In this document: piece by piece, positions 16,860-26,385 of the stretch
How the letters are laid out: each line of letters opens with the position of its first letter
Position numbering within the stretch: the stretch's first letter is position 1
Assembly (NCBI GenBank): GCA_031255855.1
Contig: JAIRRS010000160.1
Coordinates: 1 to 64,000, forward strand
DNA length: 64,000 nucleotides
Reading direction: 5' to 3'
Origin: Tannerellaceae bacterium
GTDB lineage: Bacteria > Bacteroidota > Bacteroidia > Bacteroidales > Tannerellaceae
Notes under the pieces: generated by a model
Database searches by the model: none
Told to the model about the DNA's origin: nothing
What the model saw: only the letters and a program-made list of their open reading frames with translations
Made by a program: the position numbers and the translations under genes

Positions 16860-16863
16860 TGGT

Positions 16864-17835
16864 ATGCTAAGGATAGTACCGCATATTGAGAAGTTATTGA
16901 TGGTGCAAGATTTTGTCACTGTGCCAAAGTTTGGGGGATTTGTTTTGCAGACAATTCCGGCATCTTACCGTATGGAAAGCCATTCATTCGTTCCGATGCA
17001 CAAGGAGGTTACATTCAATGCTACGATAAAGCATAACGATGGTTTGCTTGTGGAGTCGTATATGGAAAAATACAATGTGGATTACCCCAAGGCTTGCCGG
17101 ATGCTTGAAGGCGACGTAAATGAACTTAAAGGGCTTTTATCTAAAGGGCTGAAGATTTCTTTCGGGGTTATCGGCATGTTTTACCGTGGAAGAGAAGGCC
17201 AAATTATCTACCAGGCAAATGCATCAAATCCGTTTAATACGGAGTCATATGGTTTTGCACCTTTCCAATTAAAGACATTGCGCTCGTTGCAGCGCGAAGA
17301 GGCTGACCGGCTTGCCAAAGAAAAAAGCCGGAAGAAAGATACCTTCTACATCCCTGTTAACCGGAATATCTTGCGCGGTATTGCTTCTGTGGCGGCGGCT
17401 GTGACATTTTTCCTTGTTGTGTCTACTCCGGTGAAGGAAATAGATGCTCATGCGTATACGGCCAGTTTTATTCCTTCGGAATTAACGGCGGTTAACCGGA
17501 ATGTAGTACAAACGGATTTTCCGTCTGGCGAAGCGCGTTTTGAGAGCAGGCCTGAAGCGAGACGCTCTAATCCGAGGCTAACCAATGGGGCGGCTCAAGA
17601 GGAAGCTACCGTATATTATGTAATTGTGAGCAGCGTGAATACGAGCAAACAAGCCAACGAGTTTCTTGCGGGTATGGATCGTTCTGTATTTAAGCGGGCG
17701 AACAAAATTTCGATAGGTAGCAAGATACGTGTTTATGCTGATAGATTCACCAACAGGGAAAAGGCAGACGCTTATATGGCAAAGATTCGGAAGAATCCCA
17801 AATATGCTGATTCGTGGGTGTTTGTAAATCCGTAA
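16864..17835 (+). CDS. HU-like domain, transmembrane and SPOR protein
   Basis: A protein of 323 residues from the ATG at 16864; an upstream in-frame extension to 16780 runs through the promoter and is rejected. Residues about 1-140 are the duplicated HU/CCDC81-like DNA-binding fold seen in Bacteroidetes (VPHIEKLLMVQDFVTVPKFG, then VTFNATIKHNDGLLVESY). A single membrane helix follows near 195-212 (GIASVAAAVTFFLVVST). After a linker, the last 75 residues form a SPOR domain (VYYVIVSSVNTSKQANEF), which in other bacteria binds glycan strands denuded of stem peptides at division sites. The order suggests a cytoplasmic HU-like head and a periplasmic SPOR domain. No operon partner; it converges on the AmpG-like gene with a shared terminator. 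Confidence 0.85.
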   Translation: MLRIVPHIEKLLMVQDFVTVPKFGGFVLQTIPASYRMESHSFVPMHKEVTFNATIKHNDGLLVESYMEKYNVDYPKACRMLEGDVNELKGLLSKGLKISFGVIGMFYRGREGQIIYQANASNPFNTESYGFAPFQLKTLRSLQREEADRLAKEKSRKKDTFYIPVNRNILRGIASVAAAVTFFLVVSTPVKEIDAHAYTASFIPSELTAVNRNVVQTDFPSGEARFESRPEARRSNPRLTNGAAQEEATVYYVIVSSVNTSKQANEFLAGMDRSVFKRANKISIGSKIRVYADRFTNREKADAYMAKIRKNPKYADSWVFVNP

Positions 17836-17877
17836 GTTATGGTAACTGTATGGATGAGATACTCCAACCAGATATAA

Positions 17878-17915
17878 AAAGAATGGTGGCTGAACTGGTT
17901 CAGCCACCATTCTTT
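17878..17915. terminator. Bidirectional terminator with perfect 18-bp stem
   Basis: AAAGAATGGTGGCTGAAC and GTTCAGCCACCATTCTTT pair perfectly across TG. T runs follow on both strands, fitting the convergent genes on either side. Confidence 0.9.
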
Positions 17916-17934
17916 TTATGCTTAAGTGTTCTGG

Positions 17935-19182
17935 TTATTTATTTAGTTTCAGGAAAGGGATTATCAGGAAAGCCGGTATGCAACAAAGCATTACCCAGAT
18001 AAAGAAATATTGATAGCCTATCATTTCCTGTATCCATCCGGAAGCCATTCCCGGCAACATCATCCCCAAGGCCATGAATCCTGTACTGATTGCATAATGC
18101 GATGTTTTGTATTTTCCGTCGGCGAAGAGCATCAGATACATGGTGTAGGCGGTAAATCCAAAACCGTAGCCAAATTGTTCGATCCCAACACAAGCGTTGA
18201 CTACAAGGATGCTTTCAGGCAGAACGTATGCCATATATAAGTATACAAGGTTTGGCAGTGATATGGCCAATGCCATTGGCCATATCCATTTCTTCAATCC
18301 TCCCCCGGCGATGGCTACTCCTCCTAAGATGCCTCCGAGGAGAAGGGCGATAACCCCCACTGTGCCATAGGCAAATCCTACTTGGGCTGTTTCAAGTCCA
18401 AGGCCGCCGACAGCTCTTTTATCCAAGAGGAACGGGGAAGCGAGTTTTACCAATTGTGATTCTCCCAAGCGGTAAACCAGCATAAACAATAAGGCCGGGA
18501 TAATTCCTTTTTTCTGAAAGAAACTCACGAATGTTCGTCCAAATTCAGCCAGGATTGTTTTGGGAGTAATATCATTGCGTTGAACATCGACTGCCGGTTT
18601 AGGCAAAATATATTTGTGCCAGAGGGCAAGAGCGATAAACAAGCCTGCCAACACGAAAAAAACGATTGTCCAAGAGAAAGGAATACTGCCTGTCCTTTTT
18701 TCAAGAAAACCGGCCAGCATGACCAGAAGCCCTTGTCCTGTGAGCATGGCGATCCGGTAGAAAGTATTACGGATACCGATAAAGAAGGCTTGGTCTTCTT
18801 CCGAAAGCCCCAGCATATAGAAGCCGTCGGCGGCAATGTCGTGTGTTGCCGAACTGAAGGCCATCAGCCAAAAGAAGGCAAGCGTGGCCTGAAAAAAGAA
18901 GCTCACCGGAATCGTAAAGGCGATGCCTGCCATTCCGGCTCCTATCAGCAATTGCATACTGTATACCCACCAACGCTTGGTTTTTATCAAATCTACGAAT
19001 GGGCTCCACAGGGGTTTAATCACCCACGGTAAATAGAGCCAACTGGTATAAAAAGCGATGTCGGCGTTTGATATCTCCAGTTTCTTGTACATGATAACGG
19101 AAACTGTCATCACGGCCACATAAGGCAATCCTTCGGCAAAGTAAAGCGAAGGAATCCATGACCAAGGATTATGTTTTTTCAT
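17935..19182 (-). CDS. AmpG-like MFS transporter
   Basis: A 415-residue inner-membrane protein of the major facilitator superfamily with about twelve hydrophobic segments. The N-terminal MKKHNPWSWIPSLYFAEGLPY, with its SLYFAEGLPY signature, is typical of AmpG-type permeases that bring anhydromuropeptides into the cytoplasm for recycling. The ATG at 19182 overlaps the upstream amidase stop as ATGA, so the two are translationally coupled. The longer in-frame start at 19218 is rejected for that reason. Coupling with an amidase could mean uptake and hydrolysis of an amide-containing compound, but pairing may also be historical. Substrate uncertain within the AmpG/PAT group. Confidence 0.85.
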   Translation of the reverse strand: MKKHNPWSWIPSLYFAEGLPYVAVMTVSVIMYKKLEISNADIAFYTSWLYLPWVIKPLWSPFVDLIKTKRWWVYSMQLLIGAGMAGIAFTIPVSFFFQATLAFFWLMAFSSATHDIAADGFYMLGLSEEDQAFFIGIRNTFYRIAMLTGQGLLVMLAGFLEKRTGSIPFSWTIVFFVLAGLFIALALWHKYILPKPAVDVQRNDITPKTILAEFGRTFVSFFQKKGIIPALLFMLVYRLGESQLVKLASPFLLDKRAVGGLGLETAQVGFAYGTVGVIALLLGGILGGVAIAGGGLKKWIWPMALAISLPNLVYLYMAYVLPESILVVNACVGIEQFGYGFGFTAYTMYLMLFADGKYKTSHYAISTGFMALGMMLPGMASGWIQEMIGYQYFFIWVMLCCIPAFLIIPFLKLNK

Positions 19183-19967
19183 GGTTCGATAATAGCAAAT
19201 TTGTCGGCGTCTTCCCATGCAGGGAATTTCGTGCGCAATTCTTCTAATTCATTTTTAAGCAAAGTAGAGGTACGAATAACTTCTTCCCGTTTTCCCGCGT
19301 CGGCCAGTTTTTTCCCGCGAGGCGTATATATCATAGAGTCTCCCCGATAAATAAAACCCTCCCCGTCGATACCTACGCGGTTTACCCCGCATACGTATGC
19401 CATGTTTTCCAGCGCTCTCGCCTGAAGCAATGACCGCCATACTTTTTTGCGCGCCTCCGGCCAGTTGGCTACATAAACCAACAGGTCGTATGCATTATTT
19501 ACATTCCTGCTCCATACAGGGAAACGCAAATCGTAACATACCTGCAGGCAGATATTCCACCCTTTATAAGGCACAATTGTTTGTTTAGTTCCGGGAGAAA
19601 AATGTTTATCCTCTCCTGCCATCCTGAACAGGTGGCGTTTGTCGTAATAATATTCTTCGCCTTCGGGAGTGATAAAGAAAGCCCGGTTGTAATATTTAGC
19701 ATCTTGTTTGACGATAAAACTTCCGGTTACGGCCAACTTGTATTTTTTCGCCCATTCTTTAATCGCCGGAACTGTTTTCCCATCCATGGTATCGGCCAGT
19801 TTATCCACATTCATGGAAAAACCGGTTGTAAAGGTTTCCGGCAATACGGCCACATCTGTTTTGCCTTTCACACGGCGGAGTAATTCCCCATAATAACCCA
19901 GATTTTCGTCTCTGTCTTCCCAAATGATATGAGACTGAATCATACTGACACGCAAACTATCTGCCAT
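19179..19967 (-). CDS. Omega-amidase / nitrilase-family amidohydrolase
   Basis: A 262-residue cytoplasmic enzyme of the carbon-nitrogen hydrolase family. The catalytic triad is visible: Glu in AVLPETFTTGF, Lys in YYDKRHLF and Cys in LQVCYDLRFPVWSR. The sequence pattern fits the YafV/NIT2 branch, which hydrolyses alpha-ketoglutaramate or alpha-ketosuccinamate formed by glutamine or asparagine transamination. Length is typical. It is the first gene of a two-gene unit with the AmpG-like transporter, sharing a four-base ATGA overlap. Confidence 0.9.
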   Translation of the reverse strand: MADSLRVSMIQSHIIWEDRDENLGYYGELLRRVKGKTDVAVLPETFTTGFSMNVDKLADTMDGKTVPAIKEWAKKYKLAVTGSFIVKQDAKYYNRAFFITPEGEEYYYDKRHLFRMAGEDKHFSPGTKQTIVPYKGWNICLQVCYDLRFPVWSRNVNNAYDLLVYVANWPEARKKVWRSLLQARALENMAYVCGVNRVGIDGEGFIYRGDSMIYTPRGKKLADAGKREEVIRTSTLLKNELEELRTKFPAWEDADKFAIIEP

Positions 19968-19996
19968 AATTGTATCTTTTTTTAAGGGGGAAGAGG

Positions 19997-20047
19997 AAAA
20001 GGCGGAAGATGAAAGGAAAAGTTTTGCCTCTCTATCTTCCGCCTTTT
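19997..20047. terminator. Hairpin at the end of the acyltransferase gene
   Basis: AAAAGGCGGAAGAT (19997-20010) and ATCTTCCGCCTTTT (20034-20047) pair perfectly over 14 bp and reach into the stop codon of the gene ending at 20046. No clear T run follows on the minus strand, so efficiency is uncertain. Confidence 0.5.
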
Positions 20048-20600
20048 ATCTCTTACCAGAGTTAATAAAGTTGTGGGGATGACATGCTGTCACCCCTGTA
20101 TAATATGAACGTATTTCTTTTATATCGGCATCGGCATCACCTGTTGGGTGAAACAGTTTCTTTATCCCGACTTCTTTTTTTTCATAATCAATATAAGCCA
20201 GCATAATGGGAACCTTCGCCTTTACGGCAATGTAGTAAAACCCTTTTTTCCATTCGCGGGCTTTCTTGCGGGTTCCTTCCGGTGTAACAGCCAGATGAAA
20301 TGTTTCCCGTTTTTTAAACTCATTTGTCATTTGGTCGGTTACCGACGTGTTTTTATGGCGGTCTACCGGAACCCCTCCCATTGAGCCAAAAATGAAATTA
20401 AAAGGGAAAACAAACCATTCTTTCTTGATAAGAAAACTTGCTTTACGTCCTATCGACACATAGAAAAGCTTTCCGATTATGAAGTCCCAATTGCTGGTAT
20501 GTGGCGCTACGCATATAACACATTTAGGCACATATTCCCCTAACAAAGCGACCTTCCATCCGCTTATGTGAAGCAAGCATTTACATATTGCTTTTTTCAT
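20046..20600 (-). CDS. Glycerol-3-phosphate-type acyltransferase (PlsC superfamily)
   Basis: A 184-residue membrane-associated acyltransferase. The Hx4D catalytic motif is HTSNWD (about residues 34-39), and the substrate-binding block VTPEGTRKK (about 104-112) matches the family's fourth motif. A GGVPVDRHK stretch corresponds to motif III. It is shorter than most PlsC proteins (about 240) and lacks an N-terminal membrane helix pair, like other short Bacteroidetes members. It would acylate lysophosphatidate or a related lipid. Its start overlaps the stop of the small upstream gene (ATGA). Confidence 0.85.
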   Translation of the reverse strand: MKKAICKCLLHISGWKVALLGEYVPKCVICVAPHTSNWDFIIGKLFYVSIGRKASFLIKKEWFVFPFNFIFGSMGGVPVDRHKNTSVTDQMTNEFKKRETFHLAVTPEGTRKKAREWKKGFYYIAVKAKVPIMLAYIDYEKKEVGIKKLFHPTGDADADIKEIRSYYTGVTACHPHNFINSGKR

Positions 20601-20893
20601 GCCTGTTTATCCTTGCGTAATTCTTCTATCTCTTTCACGATAGTGTTTACTTCTGTTTCCAAGTCTATAAACAGTTTTTTATAATATTTTTTCACTAATA
20701 GCTTGTTGTCTTTTCCGTCGGGGTAGTGCGCGCGTCGCACAAATTCTTCCTGCATTTTAAAAATGTTGATCAACAAGTTATCCATTTCATCATGGTTTAC
20801 ATCCGGAAGAAGCATTTTACACACCAATACTTCGGTGGTTAAATCAGCGGCAATATACCCTATGTTCTTCTTTAAAATTCTTCTTTTAGCCAT
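20597..20893 (-). CDS. Small conserved-looking protein of unknown function
   Basis: A 98-residue, charged, mostly helical protein with no signal peptide or membrane segment. It has a basic N-terminus (MAKRRILKKN), and the C-terminal third has a heptad-like pattern (LETEVNTIVKEIEELRK) that could form a coiled coil. It overlaps the downstream acyltransferase gene by four bases, which supports its being a real, translated gene and a functional partner. I do not recognise a family with a defined role. Confidence 0.75.
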   Translation of the reverse strand: MAKRRILKKNIGYIAADLTTEVLVCKMLLPDVNHDEMDNLLINIFKMQEEFVRRAHYPDGKDNKLLVKKYYKKLFIDLETEVNTIVKEIEELRKDKQA

Positions 20894-21014
20894 ATATTAT
20901 CTTCATTTGTATTGCACAAAGCTAAGCATTTGTTGTAAATAACCATTGGAATGAAATAAAAAATCGAACAAATAGAAACTATACCGATAGTGAATGAAAT
21001 TCACACGAGTTGTG

Positions 21015-21022
21015 TATCTTTG
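21015..21022 (+). promoter_or_regulatory. Probable -7 element of the glycogen operon
   Basis: TATCTTTG matches TAnnTTTG and lies 34 bp before the chosen ATG (21057). Its presence inside the longer ORF beginning at 20994 argues against that earlier start. Confidence 0.5.
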
Positions 21023-21056
21023 TGGCCTCAAAAAAAGAGGATCTTTAATTAATTAT

Positions 21057-22751
21057 ATGAAACAAGAGGAAAAGAATCCTGATTATATTTTTGAAAGTAG
21101 TTGGGAGGTTTGTAATAAAGTAGGTGGTATTTACACTGTACTATCTACCAAGGCACGTACATTGGAGAATATTTACCCTGATAAAATAATCTTTATAGGC
21201 CCTGACATCTGGCAGGATATCGAAGCTCCGGACTTTGCGGAAGACAAGATATTGTTTGCCGACTGGAAAAAACATGCCGGGGAAAACGACCACCTACAGG
21301 TTAAAACAGGCCGTTGGAAAGTACCGGGTACACCTCCAGTCATATTGGTAGATTTCAAACCTTTTTACGACAAGAAAGACGAACTTTACTATACGATGTG
21401 GGATCGTTTTGGCGTAGATTCCATGCATGCTTATGGCGATTACGACGATTCGTGCCTGTTTGCCTATGCAACAGGAAAGGTAATAGAAAGTTTCTACCAT
21501 TTTTACGGCCTCTGCAATAAGGAGGTCGTAGCCTTGTTTAACGAATGGATGCTGGGAATGGGCGCCTTGTATGTGCAAGACAACCTGCCTTCGGTGGCTA
21601 CTATCTTTACCACACACGCTACTTCCATCGGACGCTCCATTGCAGGAAACGACAAGCCACTTTACTCGCAACTTGAGAATTACAATGGCAATATCATGGC
21701 CAAAGAGCTAAATATGCAGGCTAAACATTCGCTGGAACGACAAACAGCTTCGCATGTGGATTGCTTTACAACTGTAAGCGATATTACAGCACTTGAATGT
21801 CGCCAACTATTAGAGAAAGCGCCCCATATTGTTACGCCCAATGGTTTCGAACGCGACTTCGTGCCTGAAGGTGACGTTTATATTACAAAAAGGGAGGAGG
21901 CCCGCGCCACATTAATTAACATGGCTGAGAAATTATTAGGTACGCCTATCCCCCCGAATGCCTTATTAATCTCTACCAGCGGACGATACGAATATCGAAA
22001 CAAAGGAATCGACGTATTTATTGAAGCCATGGACAAGCTGCGCCATTCGGAAGAGTTGTCGCGTGATGTCATTGCCTTTATCATGGTTCCAGCCTGGGTT
22101 CGTGATGCACGTGCCGACCTGAAAGCAGCTATCGAAGACGATATCCATACGACTTCTCCGCTGCAAATGCCTTTCTGCACCCATTGGTTGAACCAAATGG
22201 AAAAAGACAAGGTATTGAACTACATTCTACAAAAAGGTTTCACAAATAGATCTCCTGAAAAGATAAAGATTATTTTCGTACCTTGCTATTTAGACGGTAA
22301 CGACGGAATCCTTAATAAATCGTATTATGATTTACTGATAGGTATGGACACTACTATTTACCCGTCGTATTACGAGCCTTGGGGCTATACACCGCTGGAA
22401 AGTATCGCGTTCGGGATACCAACTATTACTACCGATCTAGCCGGTTTTGGCTTGTGGGCACGAAAAGAGGGTGTTGGCGACGACATCATACAAGGCGTCC
22501 GTGTAATCAACCGGACGGATTACAACTATTTTGACGTGGCCGATGCCATCGCACAATCCATCCTGTTGTTATGCAAGGAAAAGAAGGCGGGATTAAAAGC
22601 CGTCCGCGACCGTTGCTATAAACTGGCATACCGTGCCGAATGGGGCAAATTCATTCACTTTTACCAACAAGCGTTTGACATTGCCTTGCGGAATACAACC
22701 GAAAGGAATAGCAAAGAAAATGTAAAAGAACATTTTATATTAGGGATATAA
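21057..22751 (+). CDS. Glycogen synthase, GT3-like
   Basis: A protein of 564 residues from the ATG at 21057. It extends glycogen by transferring glucose from a nucleotide sugar. The N-terminal KVGGIYTVLSTKA is the substrate loop of the fungal/animal GT3 family rather than bacterial GlgA (GT5). Later blocks SGRYEYRNKGIDVFIEAM and YEPWGYTPLESIAFGIPT carry the Arg/Lys pair and the E-x7-E motif of retaining GT-B enzymes. It is somewhat shorter than eukaryotic GT3 (about 700), lacking the regulatory termini. It lies 73 bp before the phosphorylase gene and is likely co-transcribed with it. Confidence 0.92.
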   Translation: MKQEEKNPDYIFESSWEVCNKVGGIYTVLSTKARTLENIYPDKIIFIGPDIWQDIEAPDFAEDKILFADWKKHAGENDHLQVKTGRWKVPGTPPVILVDFKPFYDKKDELYYTMWDRFGVDSMHAYGDYDDSCLFAYATGKVIESFYHFYGLCNKEVVALFNEWMLGMGALYVQDNLPSVATIFTTHATSIGRSIAGNDKPLYSQLENYNGNIMAKELNMQAKHSLERQTASHVDCFTTVSDITALECRQLLEKAPHIVTPNGFERDFVPEGDVYITKREEARATLINMAEKLLGTPIPPNALLISTSGRYEYRNKGIDVFIEAMDKLRHSEELSRDVIAFIMVPAWVRDARADLKAAIEDDIHTTSPLQMPFCTHWLNQMEKDKVLNYILQKGFTNRSPEKIKIIFVPCYLDGNDGILNKSYYDLLIGMDTTIYPSYYEPWGYTPLESIAFGIPTITTDLAGFGLWARKEGVGDDIIQGVRVINRTDYNYFDVADAIAQSILLLCKEKKAGLKAVRDRCYKLAYRAEWGKFIHFYQQAFDIALRNTTERNSKENVKEHFILGI

Positions 22752-22824
22752 TCATATCTTTGCCTTTCGTTTTTTATATTGATAGAAAAAGTTAGACCAA
22801 ATTTGAAATTAAAATTTCGCAATA

Positions 22825-25395
22825 ATGAAAATTAAAGCAAACAACGCAAACGATCCTATTTGGAAAGAAGTCTACTCACACTCCTCTCTTCCTAAAGAGT
22901 TATTACTTTTGGAAGAAATGGCAACAAACTTATGGTGGGTATGGAATCATGAAGGAGCCAAATTGTTTGGGCAATTAGATAAAAAACGCTGGAAAACGTC
23001 TGAAGGCAATCCTGTATTGTTGCTTCAAAGTTTGTCTGTCAAGCGTATGGAAGAAATCATTAATGATAAAGACCTGATGGACGAGATTAAAAGAGTCTAT
23101 GCTTTATTCAGGGAATATATTGATGCAAAACCAGATGCAGGGAAACCATCGGTAGCCTATTTCAGTATGGAATACGGACTTACCAATGTGTTGAAGATTT
23201 ATTCGGGAGGATTGGGTGTGCTGGCTGGCGATTACCTGAAAGAAGCCAGTGACAGCAACATCGATTTAACTGGGATTGGTTTCCTTTATCGCTACGGTTA
23301 TTTCACTCAGTCGTTGTCTATGGACGGGCAGCAAATCGCCAATTATGAAGCTCAAAACTTCGGGGCGCTTCCTTTAACCCAAGTAATGGATTCAAAAGGC
23401 GAACCGATGTTGCTTGAAGTTCCATATCCCGGACGGATTGTTTATGCACATATATGGAAAGTGGGCGTAGGACGTATTCCCTTGTATTTAATGGATACGG
23501 ACATACCTGAAAATAGCGAATGGGACCGCTCCATAACCCACCAACTTTACGGGGGCGATTGGGAAAACCGGATGAAACAAGAATACCTGCTAGGTATCGG
23601 CGGTATCCTAATGCTGAAAAAACTCGGAATCAAAAAGCAAGTATACCACTGCAACGAAGGACATGCCGCATTAATCAATGTACAACGTTTGGTTGATTAT
23701 ATCCAGGAAGACGGATTGTCGTTCAATGAAGCATTGGAAGTTGTACGCGCCTCTTCCCTTTATACCGTACATACACCCGTACCCGCCGGACATGATTACT
23801 TTGAAGAAGGCCTTTTCGGACGCTATATGGGTGAGTTTCCTGCCAAGTTGGGCATCAGTTGGCAAGACTTTATCGACATGGGCCGCGAGAATCCGGGCTC
23901 TAATGAAAAGTTCTCCATGAGTGTATTCGCATTGAACACGTGTCAGGAAGCCAATGGAGTCAGCTGGTTGCACGGAAAAGTATCTCAAAAGATGTTTGCT
24001 CCGGTTTGGAAAGGATATTTTCCCAACGAATTACATGTAAGCTGGGTGACCAATGGTGTACATATGCCTACATGGGCAGCCACGGAATGGAAACGTTTTT
24101 ATACCAACTATTTCGACAAAAAGTTTTTGATCGACCAGTCAAACAAGAACTATTGGGAAGCTATCCAACGGGCTCCGGACGAAGAAATATGGGATATCCG
24201 CAAAGCCCTCAAGCAAAAGTTGGTAGATTATATTAAGGTGCAATTCAGCGATAGCTGGTTGAAGAACCAAGGCGACCCATCAAAAGTTGTCTCCATCCTC
24301 GACAAAATAAATCCAAATGCTTTATTAATTGGTTTCGGAAGACGTTTTGCCACATACAAACGCGCACACTTGCTGTTTACCGATTTGGAACGGTTGGCGA
24401 AGATTGTCAATAACGAAAAATATCCAATCCAGTTTATCTTCACGGGCAAGGCCCACCCGGCCGACGGTGGCGGACAAGGATTGATTAAGCACATCGTTGA
24501 GATTTCCCGCCGCCCCGAATTCCTCGGCAAGATTATTTTCCTTGAAAATTACGATATGCGTCTGGCACGTCGCCTGATATCGGGTGTAGATGTCTGGTTG
24601 AATACGCCGACACGTCCTTTGGAAGCTTCGGGCACATCAGGGGAAAAAGCTGAAATGAACGGTGTTCTCAACTTTTCCGTATTAGACGGATGGTGGTATG
24701 AAGGCTACAAAGAAGGAGCCGGTTGGGCATTGACCGACAAACGCACGTACGAAAATCAACAATACCAAGACCAATTAGATGCTGCAACGATTTACCATAT
24801 ATTGGAAAACGAAATCATCCCGCTCTATTATGCAAAGAACAGCAAAGGCTTTTCACCGGAATGGATTCAGTATATCAAAAACTCCATTTCGCAGATAGCA
24901 CCGGATTACACTATGAAACGCATGTTGGACGATTATATCGAACGTTTCTACAATAAACTGGCTACCCGCTCTGCTCATTTAAGAGAAAACAATTATGCCA
25001 AGGCAAAAGAAATCGCTTCTTGGAAAGAAGAAGTAGCCACTCATTGGGATAGTTTCCAGATTGAATCATTCCGATTAGAAGATGATTTCGGTAAGAGTTT
25101 ACCTGTAGTTGGCAGAAATTATACCTATCAATTGGTAATAGACCGTAAAGAATTGCAAGGTATGTTGGGTGTTGACATGGTTATTACAAAAGACAATCCG
25201 GAGACAAATACATTAGAATTGCTTGCTGTCAACCCGTTCATGCTAAAAAAAGAGGAAGGTTCTAAATTATACTTCGAATCGAAAGCTTCGGCTCCAGAGG
25301 CCGGGTTCTATAAAATAGGATTTCGTGTTTACCCGGTAAACAAAGAACTCCCACACCGTATGGACTTCGCTTATGTTCGCTGGATATCGATGTAA
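22825..25395 (+). CDS. glgP: Alpha-glucan phosphorylase (GT35)
   Basis: An 856-residue enzyme that phosphorolyses alpha-1,4-glucans to glucose 1-phosphate. The N-terminal DUF3417 domain ([20 protein letters not shown]) marks the short alpha-glucan phosphorylase branch found in many bacteria. The core contains ILLGFGRR-like and [13 protein letters not shown] segments. The pyridoxal-phosphate lysine lies in [14 protein letters not shown]. It pairs with the upstream GT3 synthase, giving synthesis and breakdown of glycogen from one operon. A strong hairpin ends the unit 36 nt after the stop. Confidence 0.95.
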   Translation: MKIKANNANDPIWKEVYSHSSLPKELLLLEEMATNLWWVWNHEGAKLFGQLDKKRWKTSEGNPVLLLQSLSVKRMEEIINDKDLMDEIKRVYALFREYIDAKPDAGKPSVAYFSMEYGLTNVLKIYSGGLGVLAGDYLKEASDSNIDLTGIGFLYRYGYFTQSLSMDGQQIANYEAQNFGALPLTQVMDSKGEPMLLEVPYPGRIVYAHIWKVGVGRIPLYLMDTDIPENSEWDRSITHQLYGGDWENRMKQEYLLGIGGILMLKKLGIKKQVYHCNEGHAALINVQRLVDYIQEDGLSFNEALEVVRASSLYTVHTPVPAGHDYFEEGLFGRYMGEFPAKLGISWQDFIDMGRENPGSNEKFSMSVFALNTCQEANGVSWLHGKVSQKMFAPVWKGYFPNELHVSWVTNGVHMPTWAATEWKRFYTNYFDKKFLIDQSNKNYWEAIQRAPDEEIWDIRKALKQKLVDYIKVQFSDSWLKNQGDPSKVVSILDKINPNALLIGFGRRFATYKRAHLLFTDLERLAKIVNNEKYPIQFIFTGKAHPADGGGQGLIKHIVEISRRPEFLGKIIFLENYDMRLARRLISGVDVWLNTPTRPLEASGTSGEKAEMNGVLNFSVLDGWWYEGYKEGAGWALTDKRTYENQQYQDQLDAATIYHILENEIIPLYYAKNSKGFSPEWIQYIKNSISQIAPDYTMKRMLDDYIERFYNKLATRSAHLRENNYAKAKEIASWKEEVATHWDSFQIESFRLEDDFGKSLPVVGRNYTYQLVIDRKELQGMLGVDMVITKDNPETNTLELLAVNPFMLKKEEGSKLYFESKASAPEAGFYKIGFRVYPVNKELPHRMDFAYVRWISM

Positions 25396-25431
25396 ATATT
25401 ATTGGTATTAAATACCATCCTTTATTATATT

Positions 25432-25470
25432 AACAGAAATAGTCAGGGGAATCCCCTGACTATTTCTGTT
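25432..25470. terminator. Terminator after glgP, 18-bp perfect stem
   Basis: AACAGAAATAGTCAGGGG and CCCCTGACTATTTCTGTT pair perfectly around a 3-nt loop. It lies between convergent genes and probably serves both. Confidence 0.85.
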
Positions 25471-25500
25471 TAACAAACAGCTACGAACACAGTTAACTAA

Positions 25501-25986
25501 CTATTTGGGCAAATCACTCCCGTCAAAACTAAGGGGAAGCAACGACGAAGCACTTTCGGTTATATAAATTCGTTCTTTTCCGCAAAGAATCACTTTCATA
25601 GGACAGTTATAGCGATTCTCCACTTCAAACAGCACTTGTCGGCAGGCTCCGCAAGGGGTTATCAAATTGACCTGTTCTCCTTTGGCGACAGCAGCAATAG
25701 CAATAGCCAATACTTTTGAATCAGGATATTGAGAATTAGCCGCAAACAAAGCAACCCGCTCGGCACATAATCCGGAAGGATAAGCGGCGTTCTCTTGGTT
25801 ATTCCCCGAAATTATTTCCCCATTATCCAGCAAAACAGCAGAGCCAACGTTAAAATTTGAATACGGGGCATAAGCATTCCGTGTAGCCTCTTGGGCCGCT
25901 TTTGCAAGCTTCCGATATTCATCCGGCATCCCATCTACGGGGAAAACCTTTATTTTCGTTTCAATTATAAGTTCTCTCACGGGCAT
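25501..25986 (-). CDS. cdd: Cytidine deaminase
   Basis: A 161-residue zinc enzyme that converts cytidine and deoxycytidine to uridine forms in pyrimidine salvage. The zinc-binding pattern is complete: Cys-Ala-Glu in GLCAERVALF and PCGACRQ. NAYAPYSNFNVGSA is the substrate loop. Length suits the homotetrameric class. I start at ATG 25986; a TTG 21 nt upstream would place the codon inside the -7 element. Confidence 0.95.
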   Translation of the reverse strand: MPVRELIIETKIKVFPVDGMPDEYRKLAKAAQEATRNAYAPYSNFNVGSAVLLDNGEIISGNNQENAAYPSGLCAERVALFAANSQYPDSKVLAIAIAAVAKGEQVNLITPCGACRQVLFEVENRYNCPMKVILCGKERIYITESASSLLPLSFDGSDLPK

Positions 25987-26004
25987 GGCATTGATGATTA
26001 TATA

Positions 26005-26012
26005 CAAAGATA
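26005..26012 (-). promoter_or_regulatory. Probable -7 element of cdd
   Basis: TATCTTTG on the minus strand matches TAnnTTTG and would give a leader of about 15 nt to the ATG at 25986. Confidence 0.5.
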
Positions 26013-26033
26013 TATTTTACACATATAAAAAAG

Positions 26034-26066
26034 AGCAGGATTACCAAATAAATTGATAATCCTGCT
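26034..26066 (-). terminator. rplU-rpmA terminator
   Basis: On the minus strand AGCAGGATTA and TAATCCTGCT form a 10-bp stem followed by CTTTTTT. It lies about 30 nt after the rpmA stop. Confidence 0.8.
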
Positions 26067-26097
26067 TTTTACACTGTTTTTATAAAACTTCTTATAC

Positions 26098-26364
26098 TTA
26101 TGCTTTTGCTTCAATCTCTGCTACGGAAACAAAAGATCTGTTTTCTCTTCCTTTATGGAACTTTACTACACCATCAATTAATGCGTACAACGTATGGTCT
26201 CTACCTATACCAACGTTCTTGCCCGGATGATGTACGGTACCTCTTTGACGTACAATGATATTTCCAGCTTTCGCAAATTCACCACCATAAAGCTTAACTC
26301 CCAATCGCTTACTTTCCGATTCACGACCGTTCTTCGAACTACCTACACCTTTTTTATGTGCCAT
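26098..26364 (-). CDS. rpmA: 50S ribosomal protein L27
   Basis: An 88-residue large-subunit protein whose N-terminus reaches the peptidyl-transferase centre. [20 protein letters not shown] and the [18 protein letters not shown] block are diagnostic. It begins directly with MAHKKG, so there is no Firmicute-type cleaved N-terminal extension. It lies 21 bp after rplU. Confidence 0.98.
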   Translation of the reverse strand: MAHKKGVGSSKNGRESESKRLGVKLYGGEFAKAGNIIVRQRGTVHHPGKNVGIGRDHTLYALIDGVVKFHKGRENRSFVSVAEIEAKA

Positions 26365-26385
26365 TTTCTTCTACTCTTTTAAACG

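Noticed and set aside
16780..16863. N-terminal extension of the HU-SPOR protein
   Set aside because: The added codons overlap the TTTG-N19-TATATTTG promoter and encode a Phe/Cys-rich non-conserved stretch.
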